19,196 nt of DNA from Panacagrimonas sp052386745 (lineage in GTDB: Bacteria; Pseudomonadota; Gammaproteobacteria; Nevskiales; Nevskiaceae). The stretch lies in contig JBQTJW010000011.1 of the NCBI GenBank assembly GCA_052386745.1, positions 1 through 19,196 on the forward strand. Reading direction: 5' to 3'. Shown here piece after piece: positions 10,678 to 18,556 of the stretch (position 1 is its first letter; every line of letters starts with the position of its first letter). The notes below the pieces were generated by a model that was not told where the DNA came from, did no database searches, and saw only the letters and a list, made by a program, of their open reading frames with translations. Position numbers and translations under genes: made by a program.

Positions 10678-10698
10678 CGGCCGTCGCGGGGACGGCCG
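10678..10698. repeat. GC-rich hairpin between algR and hemC
   Basis: Perfect 8-bp arms CGGCCGTC and GACGGCCG enclose a 5-base loop, almost filling the 53-base algR-hemC gap. No T tract follows on either strand, so it is not a standard terminator. An mRNA processing or stability element, a partial attenuator, or an operator are all possible. Confidence 0.6.
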
Positions 10699-10704
10699 GC
10701 GGGA

Positions 10705-11451
10705 TCAGGACTGGTCGGTGAGGAAGCGGCGCACTTCGGCCAGCCTGCGGCGCGACACCGGCAGCGGCGCGCTGGCATGACGCATGGTGAGCCAGTGCAG
10801 CTGCTCGCCGCCGCGATCGCGCTCCAGCCCGGCGATGAAGCGCGTCGCGACCAGGGCCTTGCGATGCACGCGCAGGAACCAGGGGGCGAAATCGTCCTCC
10901 AGGGTCTTGAGCGATTCCTCGATCAGCACTTCGCCGTGCAGGTGGCAGACGGTGGTGTATTTCTGGTCGGCCAGGAAATAGATGATGTCCTCGGCCGGGA
11001 CGCGCACCAGGCCTTCGCGCGTGGTGGCGGTGACGAACTCGCGCTTGGGCTTGGCTGAGCTGTCGCCGGCACCGACCTTGGACTTCTGCGCGCGCGTGGG
11101 GCGGCGCGCGTTCTGCAGCGCCTCCTTGAGCTTTTCCAGGCGGATGGGCTTGAGCAGGTAGCCGCTGGCCTTGGCGTCGAACGCCGAGAGCGCGTGCTCG
11201 GAATAGGCGGTGGTGAAGATGACGGCAGGAGGCGGGTCGTACTCGGCGAGGCTGCGCGCCACGTGCAGGCCGTCGACGCCGCCCATGCGGATGTCGAGCA
11301 GGACCAGGTCGGGCTCCTCGTTGTCGATGATGTCCAGCGCCGACTCGCCGTCCGCCGCCTCGGCCACCACTTCGTATCCGGGGAATTCCTGCAGGAGGCG
11401 CTTGAGCCGTTCGCGGGCCAGCGCTTCGTCGTCGACGATCACCACTCTCAT
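10705..11451 (-). CDS. algR: LytTR-type response regulator, AlgR-like
   Basis: This is a 248-residue transcription regulator. The receiver domain (~1-115) has the acidic pair Asp7-Asp8, the phosphoacceptor Asp53 in LLDIRM, Thr80 and Lys101 (in LLKPIR). A short linker rich in K, S and A leads to a LytTR DNA-binding domain (~140-245) with VPAEDIIYFLADQKYTTV and FLRVHRKALV. AlgR of Pseudomonas, which has the same neighbours, controls alginate, twitching motility and virulence genes; the targets here are unknown. The start at 11451 has GAGGG eight bases upstream, which lies at the end of the sensor gene (stop 10 bases before). Family and pairing with the sensor are secure, while the name algR rests on synteny. 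Confidence 0.92.
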   Translation of the reverse strand: MRVVIVDDEALARERLKRLLQEFPGYEVVAEAADGESALDIIDNEEPDLVLLDIRMGGVDGLHVARSLAEYDPPPAVIFTTAYSEHALSAFDAKASGYLLKPIRLEKLKEALQNARRPTRAQKSKVGAGDSSAKPKREFVTATTREGLVRVPAEDIIYFLADQKYTTVCHLHGEVLIEESLKTLEDDFAPWFLRVHRKALVATRFIAGLERDRGGEQLHWLTMRHASAPLPVSRRRLAEVRRFLTDQS

Positions 11452-11461
11452 GGCTGCACCC

Positions 11462-12538
11462 TCATGGCGTCTCTCCTTCCAGCAATAGTGACTTCTCGGG
11501 GATCGACAGCCGGGCTCTCCAAACGCCGTTGTCGGGACCCAGTTCCAGTCGAGCGCGTTCACCGTAAATGAGGTTGAGGCGACTCGCAATGTTGTCGATG
11601 GCAATCTGGTTGCCGCTGGTCTTCACGTGCTCCACCGGGGGCAGCGGATTTTCCACTTCAACGATCAGGAATTTCTGCGCCAGGTAGATGGAGATGCGGA
11701 TGGTGCCGCGGTCCTTCACCTTGGAAATGCCGTGGTACACCGCGTTTTCCACCAGCGGCTGGATGATGAGCATGGGCACCGGCCGGGTGAACAGCGATTC
11801 GGCCACGTCCCAATGCACGTCCAGCTTATCGCCCAGCCGCGCCTTCTCGATGCGCAGGTAGGCGTTGCACACGCCGATCTCGTCCACCAGCGGCGCCATG
11901 CGGCCGCGCTTTTCGAGACTGGCGCGGAACACGTCGGCGAGGTCTTCCACCATCATTTCCGCCTCGGCCGGGCGGATGGCGATGAGCGCCGCCAGGCTGT
12001 TCAACGCGTTGAAGAAGAAGTGCGGGCGGATGCGCGCGTTGAGCGCCTGGTATCGTGATTCGCCCTCGGCCTGCACCTGTTCCTGCCACTGGTGCCGGTT
12101 CCAGAAGTAGCGCAGCAGCATGAACGAGACGATGGCGGCAACGCACATGTGGCGGAGGATGAACTCGTCGCGGGGGATGGCCGCGTCCAGCACGCCGAAA
12201 TGGGGGTTGGTGCCGAACATCCAGGCGAAGTTGGCCAGGATCATCACGATCACGATCAGGGTGGTCCAGCAGATGGCGAAAACCAGGGAGGGGCGGGCCA
12301 CGTTAAACAGCCGCCGCAAACCGCACAGGGCGGCACTTCCGCACAGGCCCAGCCACTGCATGTAGATCGAAAGGAGTGCGAGGCGCCGCAAGAGTTCGGA
12401 TGCCGGTTCGGCGCCCGTCAGGGTGAAGCAGACGGCCACCAGTTCCATGACCCCGGCCACGAACACCAGGGCGCGTCCCGAGCAGAAATTGGGGATCAGG
12501 CTGGCGGACGGGCTCTTCTTGGGATCAACGAGTTTCAT
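11462..12538 (-). CDS. algZ: LytS/AlgZ-type sensor histidine kinase
   Basis: This is a 358-residue membrane sensor of the AlgZ (FimS) type, the presumed partner of the AlgR-like regulator next to it. Four membrane segments (~20-40, 52-77, 86-107, 128-145) form the input region. The His_kinase domain follows with ARIRPHFFFNALNSL, whose His173 is the predicted phosphorylation site. The ATP-binding half keeps the N-box LIIQPLVENAVYHG (Asn265). Where many kinases have an acidic D-box and a glycine-rich G-box, it has VENPLPP and GNQIAIDNI. Similar departures are known in Pseudomonas AlgZ, so this is probably a family trait. The start has no Shine-Dalgarno, and TAGAAT ends five bases before the ATG, which suggests a leaderless message. 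Confidence 0.9.
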   Translation of the reverse strand: MKLVDPKKSPSASLIPNFCSGRALVFVAGVMELVAVCFTLTGAEPASELLRRLALLSIYMQWLGLCGSAALCGLRRLFNVARPSLVFAICWTTLIVIVMILANFAWMFGTNPHFGVLDAAIPRDEFILRHMCVAAIVSFMLLRYFWNRHQWQEQVQAEGESRYQALNARIRPHFFFNALNSLAALIAIRPAEAEMMVEDLADVFRASLEKRGRMAPLVDEIGVCNAYLRIEKARLGDKLDVHWDVAESLFTRPVPMLIIQPLVENAVYHGISKVKDRGTIRISIYLAQKFLIVEVENPLPPVEHVKTSGNQIAIDNIASRLNLIYGERARLELGPDNGVWRARLSIPEKSLLLEGETP

Positions 12539-12543
12539 GCGCG

Positions 12544-12549
12544 ATTCTA
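12544..12549 (-). promoter_or_regulatory. Possible -10 box of algZ, leaderless
   Basis: TAGAAT on the minus strand ends five bases before the algZ ATG, placing the expected transcript start at or next to the start codon. No good -35 hexamer is seen at 16-18 bases. Confidence 0.35.
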
Positions 12550-12591
12550 GGGTCAAGCGTAAGCGCCGCGGGGCCGGCAAAACGGAGCGGA

Positions 12592-12597
12592 TAGAAT
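12592..12597 (+). promoter_or_regulatory. Possible -10 box of argH
   Basis: TAGAAT on the plus strand lies 29 bases before the argH ATG and faces away from the algZ copy of the same hexamer. The -35 region is not recognisable. The 29-base leader is pyrimidine-rich and has no Shine-Dalgarno. Confidence 0.3.
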
Positions 12598-12626
12598 GCC
12601 GCTCCCCCTGCCGCGACCTTTCCCTG

Positions 12627-14027
12627 ATGAACACCGGTTCCGACGCCAAGCTCAACCCGAAACTCTGGGGCGGGCGATTTTCGGAGTCCACCTCCAGCCT
12701 CATGGAGGCATTCAGCGAGTCGGTCAGTTTCGACCGGCGCCTGTACCGGCAGGACATCGCGGGCAGCATCGCGCACGCTCGCATGCTGGAGAAGGTGGGC
12801 GTGCTGACGGCGGCCGATACGCAGGCCATCGTCGCCGGGCTGGCGGCCATCCGCGCGGACATCGACAGCGGCCGCTTCGAGTGGAAGACCGAGCTCGAAG
12901 ATGTGCACATGAACATCGAGTCGGAGCTGACGCGGCGCATCGGCGAGGCCGGCAAGCGCCTGCACACCGGCCGTTCGCGCAACGACCAGGTGGCGACGGA
13001 CGTGCGGCTGTACCTGCGCGAATCCATCGACGATCTGCTTGTCGTCATCGACACCCTGGACACCGCTTTGCTTGACCTCGCCGAGCGCGAGGCCGACACC
13101 GTGATGCCCGGCTTCACGCACCTGCAGGTGGCGCAGCCGGTGACCTTTGGCCACCACATGCTGGCGTGGCGCCAGCAGCTGCTGCGCGACCACGCACGGC
13201 TGGTGGATGCGCGGCGGCGCGTCAACGTGCTGCCGCTGGGGTCGGCGGCGCTGGCGGGCACGGTGTACCCGATCGATCGCGCATTCGTGGCGGCGCAGCT
13301 GGGATTCGACTCGGTGAGCGAGAATTCGCTGGACGCAGTGAGCGATCGCGACTTCGCCGTCGAATTCTGCGCGGCGGCGAGCCTGCTCATGGTCCACCTC
13401 TCGCGCTGGAGCGAGGAGCTGATCCTGTGGGCCACGCCGATGTTCGGGTTCGTCCACCTGCCGGACCGTTTCTGCACCGGCTCATCGATCATGCCGCAGA
13501 AGAAAAACCCGGACGTGCCGGAGCTGGTCCGTGGCAAGACCGGCCGCGTGATCGGCGACCTGCAAACGCTGCTGGTGCTCATGAAGGGCCAGCCGCTGGC
13601 CTACAACCGCGACAACCAGGAGGATAAGGAGCCGCTGTTCGACGCCATCGACACGGTATTCGCCTGCCTGCGCATCTACGCCGAGCTGGTGCCGAGCATC
13701 GAGGTGCGACGCGAGCGCTGCCGCGCCGCGGCGCTGGCCGGCTATTCCACGGCCACCGACCTCGCCGATTACCTGGTCAAGAAAGGCCTGGCGTTCCGCG
13801 ACGCCCACCATGCCGTGGGTTCGGCGGTGGCGCTGGCGGTGAAGCGCGGCTGCGACCTGGCGGAATTGTCGCTGGAGGAATTGCGCGGCTTTTCAGACCG
13901 CGTGGAGGCCGACGTGTTTTCGCACATCACGCTCGAAGGATCGCTGGCAGCACGCAACCATTTCGGCGCCACCAGCCCGGTGCAGGTGCGCGCGGCCATC
14001 GAACGCGCGCGCAAGGCGAAGTCTTGA
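12627..14027 (+). CDS. argH: Argininosuccinate lyase
   Basis: ArgH splits argininosuccinate into arginine and fumarate, the last step of arginine synthesis, acting as a cytoplasmic homotetramer. The protein has 466 residues, close to the E. coli length. The superfamily signature GSSIMPQKKNPD (285-296) carries the catalytic serine loop. HTGRSRND (113-120) is the substrate-binding signature, and GFTHLQ holds Thr164-His165 of the active site. The N-terminal KLWGGRF is typical. The frame stays open upstream into algZ, but ATG 12627 is the start that gives the normal N-terminus. It is divergent from algZ, as in Pseudomonas, and ends 23 bases from the convergent ppk1 stop. A short GGCC-GTGC-GGCC hairpin follows the stop, with no T tract. 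Confidence 0.97.
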   Translation: MNTGSDAKLNPKLWGGRFSESTSSLMEAFSESVSFDRRLYRQDIAGSIAHARMLEKVGVLTAADTQAIVAGLAAIRADIDSGRFEWKTELEDVHMNIESELTRRIGEAGKRLHTGRSRNDQVATDVRLYLRESIDDLLVVIDTLDTALLDLAEREADTVMPGFTHLQVAQPVTFGHHMLAWRQQLLRDHARLVDARRRVNVLPLGSAALAGTVYPIDRAFVAAQLGFDSVSENSLDAVSDRDFAVEFCAAASLLMVHLSRWSEELILWATPMFGFVHLPDRFCTGSSIMPQKKNPDVPELVRGKTGRVIGDLQTLLVLMKGQPLAYNRDNQEDKEPLFDAIDTVFACLRIYAELVPSIEVRRERCRAAALAGYSTATDLADYLVKKGLAFRDAHHAVGSAVALAVKRGCDLAELSLEELRGFSDRVEADVFSHITLEGSLAARNHFGATSPVQVRAAIERARKAKS

Positions 14028-14050
14028 GGCCGTGCGGCCGCGCAACCGGT

Positions 14051-16117
14051 TCAGTCTTCCATGAGACGCGCCTGGATGGGCTTGGCGTGCCCCGCGGCAG
14101 AGCAGGCGGATCGTTCGTAGCGGCCATCGGCCTGCAGTAGCCAGCTCTGTGCCGTGTCGGCAAGGTAGGCCTCCAGGTCGCCCAGCACCCGGGCGCGCAG
14201 TTTTTTGTCCTTCAGCGGGAAGGCCACCTCCACTCGCCGGAACAGGTTGCGCTCCATCCAATCGGCGCTCGACAGCCAGATCTCCGGGTTGCCGTCGTGG
14301 TGGAAGCAGAACACGCGGTGATGTTCCAGGAAACGCCCGACGATCGATCGCACGCGAATGTTGTCCGACAGCCCCGTCACGCCCGGCCGCAGCGAGCACA
14401 TGCCGCGGACGATCAGGTCGATTGAAACGCCGGCCTGCGACGCGGTGTACAGCCTGCCGATGATGTCGGGCTCCACCAGCGAGTTCATCTTGGCGACGAT
14501 GCGCGCAGGTTTGCCGTTGCGTGCCGCCTCGGTTTCACGCTCGATGCGGTCGTGAATTCCCTTCACGAGCGTGAAAGGTGACTGAAGCAGCGCGTGCAGC
14601 TTGCTGACCTTGCCCAGCGAGGTGAGTTGCAGGAACACCGCGTGCACGTCCTTGCAGATCTCGTTGTCGGCGGTGAACAGGCCGTAGTCGGTGTACTGGC
14701 GCGCGGTGCGCGGGTGGTAGTTGCCCGTGCCCAGATGAACGTAGTTCTTCAGCCCGGCATCTTCGCGCCGGATGACCAGGCACATCTTGGCGTGGGTCTT
14801 GTAGCCCACCACGCCGTAGACGACGTGCGCGCCCACGTCCTGCAATTTTTCCGCGAGGTCGATGTTCTCGGCCTCGTCGAACCGGGCGCGCAACTCCACG
14901 ACCACCGTGACCTCCTTGCCGTTCTTGGCCGCCTCCACGAGGGCGTCGACCACCGGAGACTTGGCGCCGGTGCGGTACAGGGTCTGCTTGATGGCGAGGA
15001 CGTTCGGGTCCCTGGCCGCCTGGCGGAGGAACTCCAGAACCGGCAGGAAAGAGTCGTAGGGATGATGCAGCAGGTGGTCGCGTTCCCGGATGGCCGCGAA
15101 CAGGTCGCCCGTCAGGGGCTTAGGCACCTTCTGCACGAACGGCGGGTACTTGAGATCGGGCCGATCGACGATATCCGGCATCGCGATGAGGCGCATGAGG
15201 TTCACCGGGCCGTTCACCTGGTACACGTCGGCCGGCTTCAGCTGGGTTTCCTGCATCAGGTACTGCCACATCGTCTCGGGGCAGTTGTGGGCCACTTCCA
15301 GGCGCACGGTGTCGCCCCACTGCCGCTGCGACAGGCCGTCTTCGAGCGCCTGCGCCAGGTCCTCGGTCTCCTCCTCGTCCACGAACAGGTCGGAGTTTCG
15401 CGTCACGCGGAACTGGTAGCAGCCGTTGGCCTCCATGCCGGGGAAAAGTTCATCGACGTAGGCATGGATGACACTGGACAGGAAAACAAAATCATTGGGC
15501 CCGGCGCCGTTGACCTCAGGCGGGACGCGGATGAGACGCGGCAAGGCGCGCGGCGCCTGCACGACGGCCAGGCCGGTGTTTCGGCCAAACGCATCCTTGC
15601 CCGAAAGCGAGACGATGAAGTTGAGCGATTTGTTGAGAATTCTGGGAAACGGGTGCGCAGGGTCCAGCCCGATGGGCGACAGCACCGGCAGCAGCTCGCT
15701 CGCGAAATAATTGCGCAACCAGGCGTCCTGTTCGACGGTCCACTCGGCCCGGCGCAGAAAGCGGATTCTTTCCTTTTCCAGGGATGGCACGATCACGTCG
15801 TTGAACACCCGGTACTGCTCCTCCACCAGCGCATGGGCCCGCACACTGATGGCGCCGAGCAGTTCGTGCGGCGACGATCCATCGCTCGCGCGCTGCACGG
15901 TCGGGGCCTCCACCAGTTGCATCAGTCCCGCGACGCGGATCTCGAAAAACTCGTCGAGATTGCTGCTGGCGATGCACAGAAACTTGAGCCGTTCCAGCAG
16001 CGGAATGCTTTCGTCCTTGGACTGGTCGAGCACCCGCTGGTTGAATTCGAGCAAGGACAGCTCGCGGTTGATGAACAATTCGGCCGGCTGAAGCTCGAGC
16101 TTCACGGGTGAGTCCAT
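14051..16117 (-). CDS. ppk1: Polyphosphate kinase 1
   Basis: PPK1 reversibly polymerises the terminal phosphate of ATP into inorganic polyphosphate, used in stress tolerance and phosphate storage. The protein has 688 residues, the same as E. coli PPK. The N-terminal signature FINRELSLLEFNQRVL (15-30) and SSNLDEFFEIRVAGL (51-65) are intact. His442 in GYKTHAKM is the autophosphorylated residue, and His599 in GRFLEHHRVF matches the second essential histidine; both are offset by seven from E. coli numbering. The domain order is normal. The start at 16117 has AGGA six bases upstream; an in-frame ATG at 16162 lies before that site and is less likely. No ppx follows. The gene stands alone, 274 bases downstream of the phosphodiesterase gene, with a palindrome in between. 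Confidence 0.97.
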   Translation of the reverse strand: MDSPVKLELQPAELFINRELSLLEFNQRVLDQSKDESIPLLERLKFLCIASSNLDEFFEIRVAGLMQLVEAPTVQRASDGSSPHELLGAISVRAHALVEEQYRVFNDVIVPSLEKERIRFLRRAEWTVEQDAWLRNYFASELLPVLSPIGLDPAHPFPRILNKSLNFIVSLSGKDAFGRNTGLAVVQAPRALPRLIRVPPEVNGAGPNDFVFLSSVIHAYVDELFPGMEANGCYQFRVTRNSDLFVDEEETEDLAQALEDGLSQRQWGDTVRLEVAHNCPETMWQYLMQETQLKPADVYQVNGPVNLMRLIAMPDIVDRPDLKYPPFVQKVPKPLTGDLFAAIRERDHLLHHPYDSFLPVLEFLRQAARDPNVLAIKQTLYRTGAKSPVVDALVEAAKNGKEVTVVVELRARFDEAENIDLAEKLQDVGAHVVYGVVGYKTHAKMCLVIRREDAGLKNYVHLGTGNYHPRTARQYTDYGLFTADNEICKDVHAVFLQLTSLGKVSKLHALLQSPFTLVKGIHDRIERETEAARNGKPARIVAKMNSLVEPDIIGRLYTASQAGVSIDLIVRGMCSLRPGVTGLSDNIRVRSIVGRFLEHHRVFCFHHDGNPEIWLSSADWMERNLFRRVEVAFPLKDKKLRARVLGDLEAYLADTAQSWLLQADGRYERSACSAAGHAKPIQARLMED

Positions 16118-16167
16118 GACGGATCCTGAAATCAGCGCTGCACAAGTCTGCACCATAGACACATCGT

Positions 16168-16187
16168 GATGTCACCGGCATGACATC
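16168..16187. promoter_or_regulatory. Operator-like palindrome upstream of ppk1
   Basis: GATGTCA and TGACATC are perfect 7-bp inverted arms separated by six bases, centred about 60 bases before the ppk1 start. It resembles a site for a dimeric regulator. It does not match the PhoB box, which is a direct repeat. The rest of 16118-16391 holds no gene I can support; a weaker hairpin lies at 16224-16250. Confidence 0.5.
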
Positions 16188-16391
16188 GACCGGCGCCGTG
16201 CGAGGTGTGCCCTCCGGCGATTCGATGGTGATGCGGCAGCCGCAGCCATCTCGGTCGCAACGCACCGGCGCGGTGGCGTCGCGTTGCGGAGGGAACTGGC
16301 GATGCAGCCCACGAATTCGGGATGTTCGACGCCGGTCTGCCTGAAAGATTCGGCGAACGGCCTGCCGCCGTATGGAAGGTTCTCGCCGGCC

Positions 16392-17108
16392 TCAGCGGCG
16401 TGTGCGTACTTCGACGACGCGCTCGGGATAATCGCTGAATACGCCGTCCACGCCGGCCGCCATCAGGGACCGGATGTCGGCGGGATGGTTGACGGTGTAG
16501 GCGTATACCGTGAGCCCGCGCGCGTGGGCGTCGGCGATCAGGCGCGCGTCGGCAAATTCGGCGGAGATATTCAGCGCCTGTGCGCCCATTTCGCTGGCGC
16601 ACGCCGCCCAGTCCAGCGGCACGCCGCACACGAGCGCGCCGATCGCAACGTCCGGCATCAGCTGCTTGAACTCGTAGAGTTCGGGCAGGTGGAAGGATGA
16701 GACCAGGAACTGCGCAGGGCTCCAGTCCCCGGAATGAAGCACTTCGGAGATCTGCGCCGCAACCGCCGCCGCGGTGCCGTTTGCGCTCTTGATCTCGATG
16801 TTGACGGCAACGCGGCCGCCGACCAGGTTCAAGGCCTCGCGCAGGGTTGGAACCTGCTGACCTTGCCCGGCATCCAGCCCGCGCAGGTAGGCCAGGGAAA
16901 CCTGATCGACGCGGCCGCTGCCGCTGGTGGTGCGCTCCAGGCGCGGGTCGTGGATGAGCACGAGTTCGCCCTCGCACAGCTGCACGTCGAACTCCACCAT
17001 GTCCGCGCCCAGGCTGATGCCCGTGTCCAGCGCCAGCAGGGTGTTCTCCGGCGCGTGGCCGCGCGCGCCGCGGTGACCAATGCACAGGAACGGCGGCCGA
17101 GGCGTCAC
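16392..17108 (-). CDS. Glycerophosphodiester phosphodiesterase
   Basis: This is a 238-residue enzyme of the GDPD family that splits deacylated phospholipid head groups into glycerol-3-phosphate and an alcohol. Active-site residues are in place: His12-Arg13 in GHRGARG, Glu21-Asn22 in PENT, Glu39 and Asp41 in VEFDVQ, His53 in LIHDP and Glu105 in NIEIK. The GVDGVFSDYPE ending is also typical. There is no signal peptide, so it is probably cytoplasmic, like E. coli UgpQ rather than periplasmic GlpQ. The GTG start at 17108 overlaps the pyk stop as GTGA, pointing to coupled translation, and no separate Shine-Dalgarno is evident. The product could feed glycerol-3-phosphate to lipid synthesis or to glycolysis; that link is inference. 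Confidence 0.93.
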   Translation of the reverse strand: MTPRPPFLCIGHRGARGHAPENTLLALDTGISLGADMVEFDVQLCEGELVLIHDPRLERTTSGSGRVDQVSLAYLRGLDAGQGQQVPTLREALNLVGGRVAVNIEIKSANGTAAAVAAQISEVLHSGDWSPAQFLVSSFHLPELYEFKQLMPDVAIGALVCGVPLDWAACASEMGAQALNISAEFADARLIADAHARGLTVYAYTVNHPADIRSLMAAGVDGVFSDYPERVVEVRTRR

Positions 17109-18556
17109 TGGCGCACGTCCAATTTGGGAATTTCACCCACGGTCACGATCTTCATCGCGTTGGTGCCGCCCGGCCCGGTGAAGTCGCCCTTGGTGATGAT
17201 GACGCGATCGCCATTGGCCAGCACACCGCGCTCAACCAGGCAGGACACGGCCTCGCGTACCGGCGCCGAGGTGTCGAGCCGGCTCGGCGTGAACGCGATG
17301 GGATACACGCCGCGGCACAGCGTCATGCGTCGGCGCGTCCGTTCGTGCTGCGTGAGTGCGTAGATTGGGATGTCGGACTCGGTGCGGGACATCATCAGCG
17401 CCGAGGCGCCGGATTCGGTCAGCGCAATGATGGCCTTGGCGTGCATGTGCCCGGCGGTCCAGGTGGTGGCCATGGCAATGGCCTCGTCGGTGCGGGCGAA
17501 GTGCGTGTCGAGCCGGCGCCGGAACCGTTCGGGCCGCAGGTGCGTGGCGGACTCCGCGCCCAGGCACACGCGCGACACGGCTTCCACCACCTTGACGGGG
17601 TATTTTCCGGTCGCGGTTTCGGCCGACAGCATGACGGCGTCGGTGCCGTCCATGACCGCGTTCGCCACGTCCAGCACCTCGGCGCGCGTGGGAATGGGGC
17701 TGTTGATCATCGATTCCATCATCTGCGTGGCCGTGATCACCATGCGGTTGCGCTCGCGCGCCACGGTGATGATGCGTTTCTGCCAGCCGGGGAGTTCGGC
17801 ATCGCCGATCTCCACGCCCAGGTCGCCGCGGGCCACCATCACGCCGTCACTGGCGTCGACGATTTCCTCCAGGTTCTGCAGAGCCTCGCAGCGCTCGATC
17901 TTGGCGATGAGCTGAGCCTGCCCGCCCGCCGCCTTCACAAGGTCCCGCGCCTCGATCATGTCCTGCGCGTTGCGCGGGAACGAGACCGCGATGAAATCCG
18001 CGCCCAGGGCCACGGCGTGGAGGATGTCCGCCCGATCCTTGTCGGTGAGCGCCTGTGCCGACAGGCCGCCGCCCTGGCGGTTGATGCCCTTGCGATCGCT
18101 CAGGGTTCCGCCGACCTGCACGACCGTTTCGATGCGCGTGCCCTCAACCCCCGCAACACGCAGCACGATCGCCCCGTCGTTCAGCAGCAGCGTGTCGCCG
18201 GTGGTGACGTCCTGCGGCAGCCCCTTGTAGGCGCAACCCACGGCCCGGCTATCGCCCTTGTCCGGGTCCATGGCGGTGTCGAGGGCGAAGGCGTCACCCT
18301 CGGCGAGCTCCACCGGCCCGTTCGCGAACCGCTCGATCCGGATCTTGGGCCCCTGGAGATCGCACAGCACCCCCACGTCCTTGCCGAGGGCGCTCGCATG
18401 GGCCCTGACATTGCGAGCCCGACTGGCGTGGTCTTCCGCCTTGCCGTGGGAAAAATTCAGCCTGACCAGGTCGATGCCGGCCGCCAGCGCACGCTGCAGA
18501 ACGGCGTCCGGGTCGGTTGCTGGACCGAGTGTGGCGACGATTTTTGTTCTTCGCAT
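17105..18556 (-). CDS. pyk: Pyruvate kinase
   Basis: Pyruvate kinase converts phosphoenolpyruvate and ADP to pyruvate and ATP, the last step of glycolysis. The protein has 483 residues. Visible active-site elements are KIVATLGP at the N-terminus, RLNFSHG (Arg32, Asn34, Ser36), CDLQGPKIRI (Asp66, Arg73), LIAKIE (catalytic Lys219, metal ligand Glu221), MVARGDLGVEIG (Asp245) and ITATQMMESM (Thr277). The LQGPKIR sequence, rather than TKGPEIR, puts Lys71 where K+-dependent enzymes have Glu, marking the K+-independent, PykA-like group. The start at 18556 has GGAG five bases upstream. It is divergent from the rrn operon and heads a two-gene unit with the phosphodiesterase gene. Confidence 0.97.
   Translation of the reverse strand: MRRTKIVATLGPATDPDAVLQRALAAGIDLVRLNFSHGKAEDHASRARNVRAHASALGKDVGVLCDLQGPKIRIERFANGPVELAEGDAFALDTAMDPDKGDSRAVGCAYKGLPQDVTTGDTLLLNDGAIVLRVAGVEGTRIETVVQVGGTLSDRKGINRQGGGLSAQALTDKDRADILHAVALGADFIAVSFPRNAQDMIEARDLVKAAGGQAQLIAKIERCEALQNLEEIVDASDGVMVARGDLGVEIGDAELPGWQKRIITVARERNRMVITATQMMESMINSPIPTRAEVLDVANAVMDGTDAVMLSAETATGKYPVKVVEAVSRVCLGAESATHLRPERFRRRLDTHFARTDEAIAMATTWTAGHMHAKAIIALTESGASALMMSRTESDIPIYALTQHERTRRRMTLCRGVYPIAFTPSRLDTSAPVREAVSCLVERGVLANGDRVIITKGDFTGPGGTNAMKIVTVGEIPKLDVRQ

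Noticed and set aside
12423..12626. Possible longer ArgH starting inside algZ
   Set aside because: The extra residues are not ArgH-like and the normal N-terminus begins at 12627.
14029..14040. GGCC-GTGC-GGCC between argH and ppk1 as a shared terminator
   Set aside because: Only a 4-bp stem and no T tract on either strand.
14594..16111. Long plus-strand open frame opposite ppk1
   Set aside because: Antisense shadow of ppk1, His/Arg/Gln-rich, with no recognisable motif.
16224..16250. Imperfect hairpin (GATGG...TGCGG-CAG-CCGCA...CCATC) between the phosphodiesterase and ppk1 genes
   Set aside because: Mismatched arms and no T tract; not clear enough to call as a terminator or operator, and GC-rich DNA gives many such stems.
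16118..16391. Possible small gene or gene remnant in the gap before ppk1
   Set aside because: Short frames exist on both strands, but none has a ribosome site or a recognisable protein.
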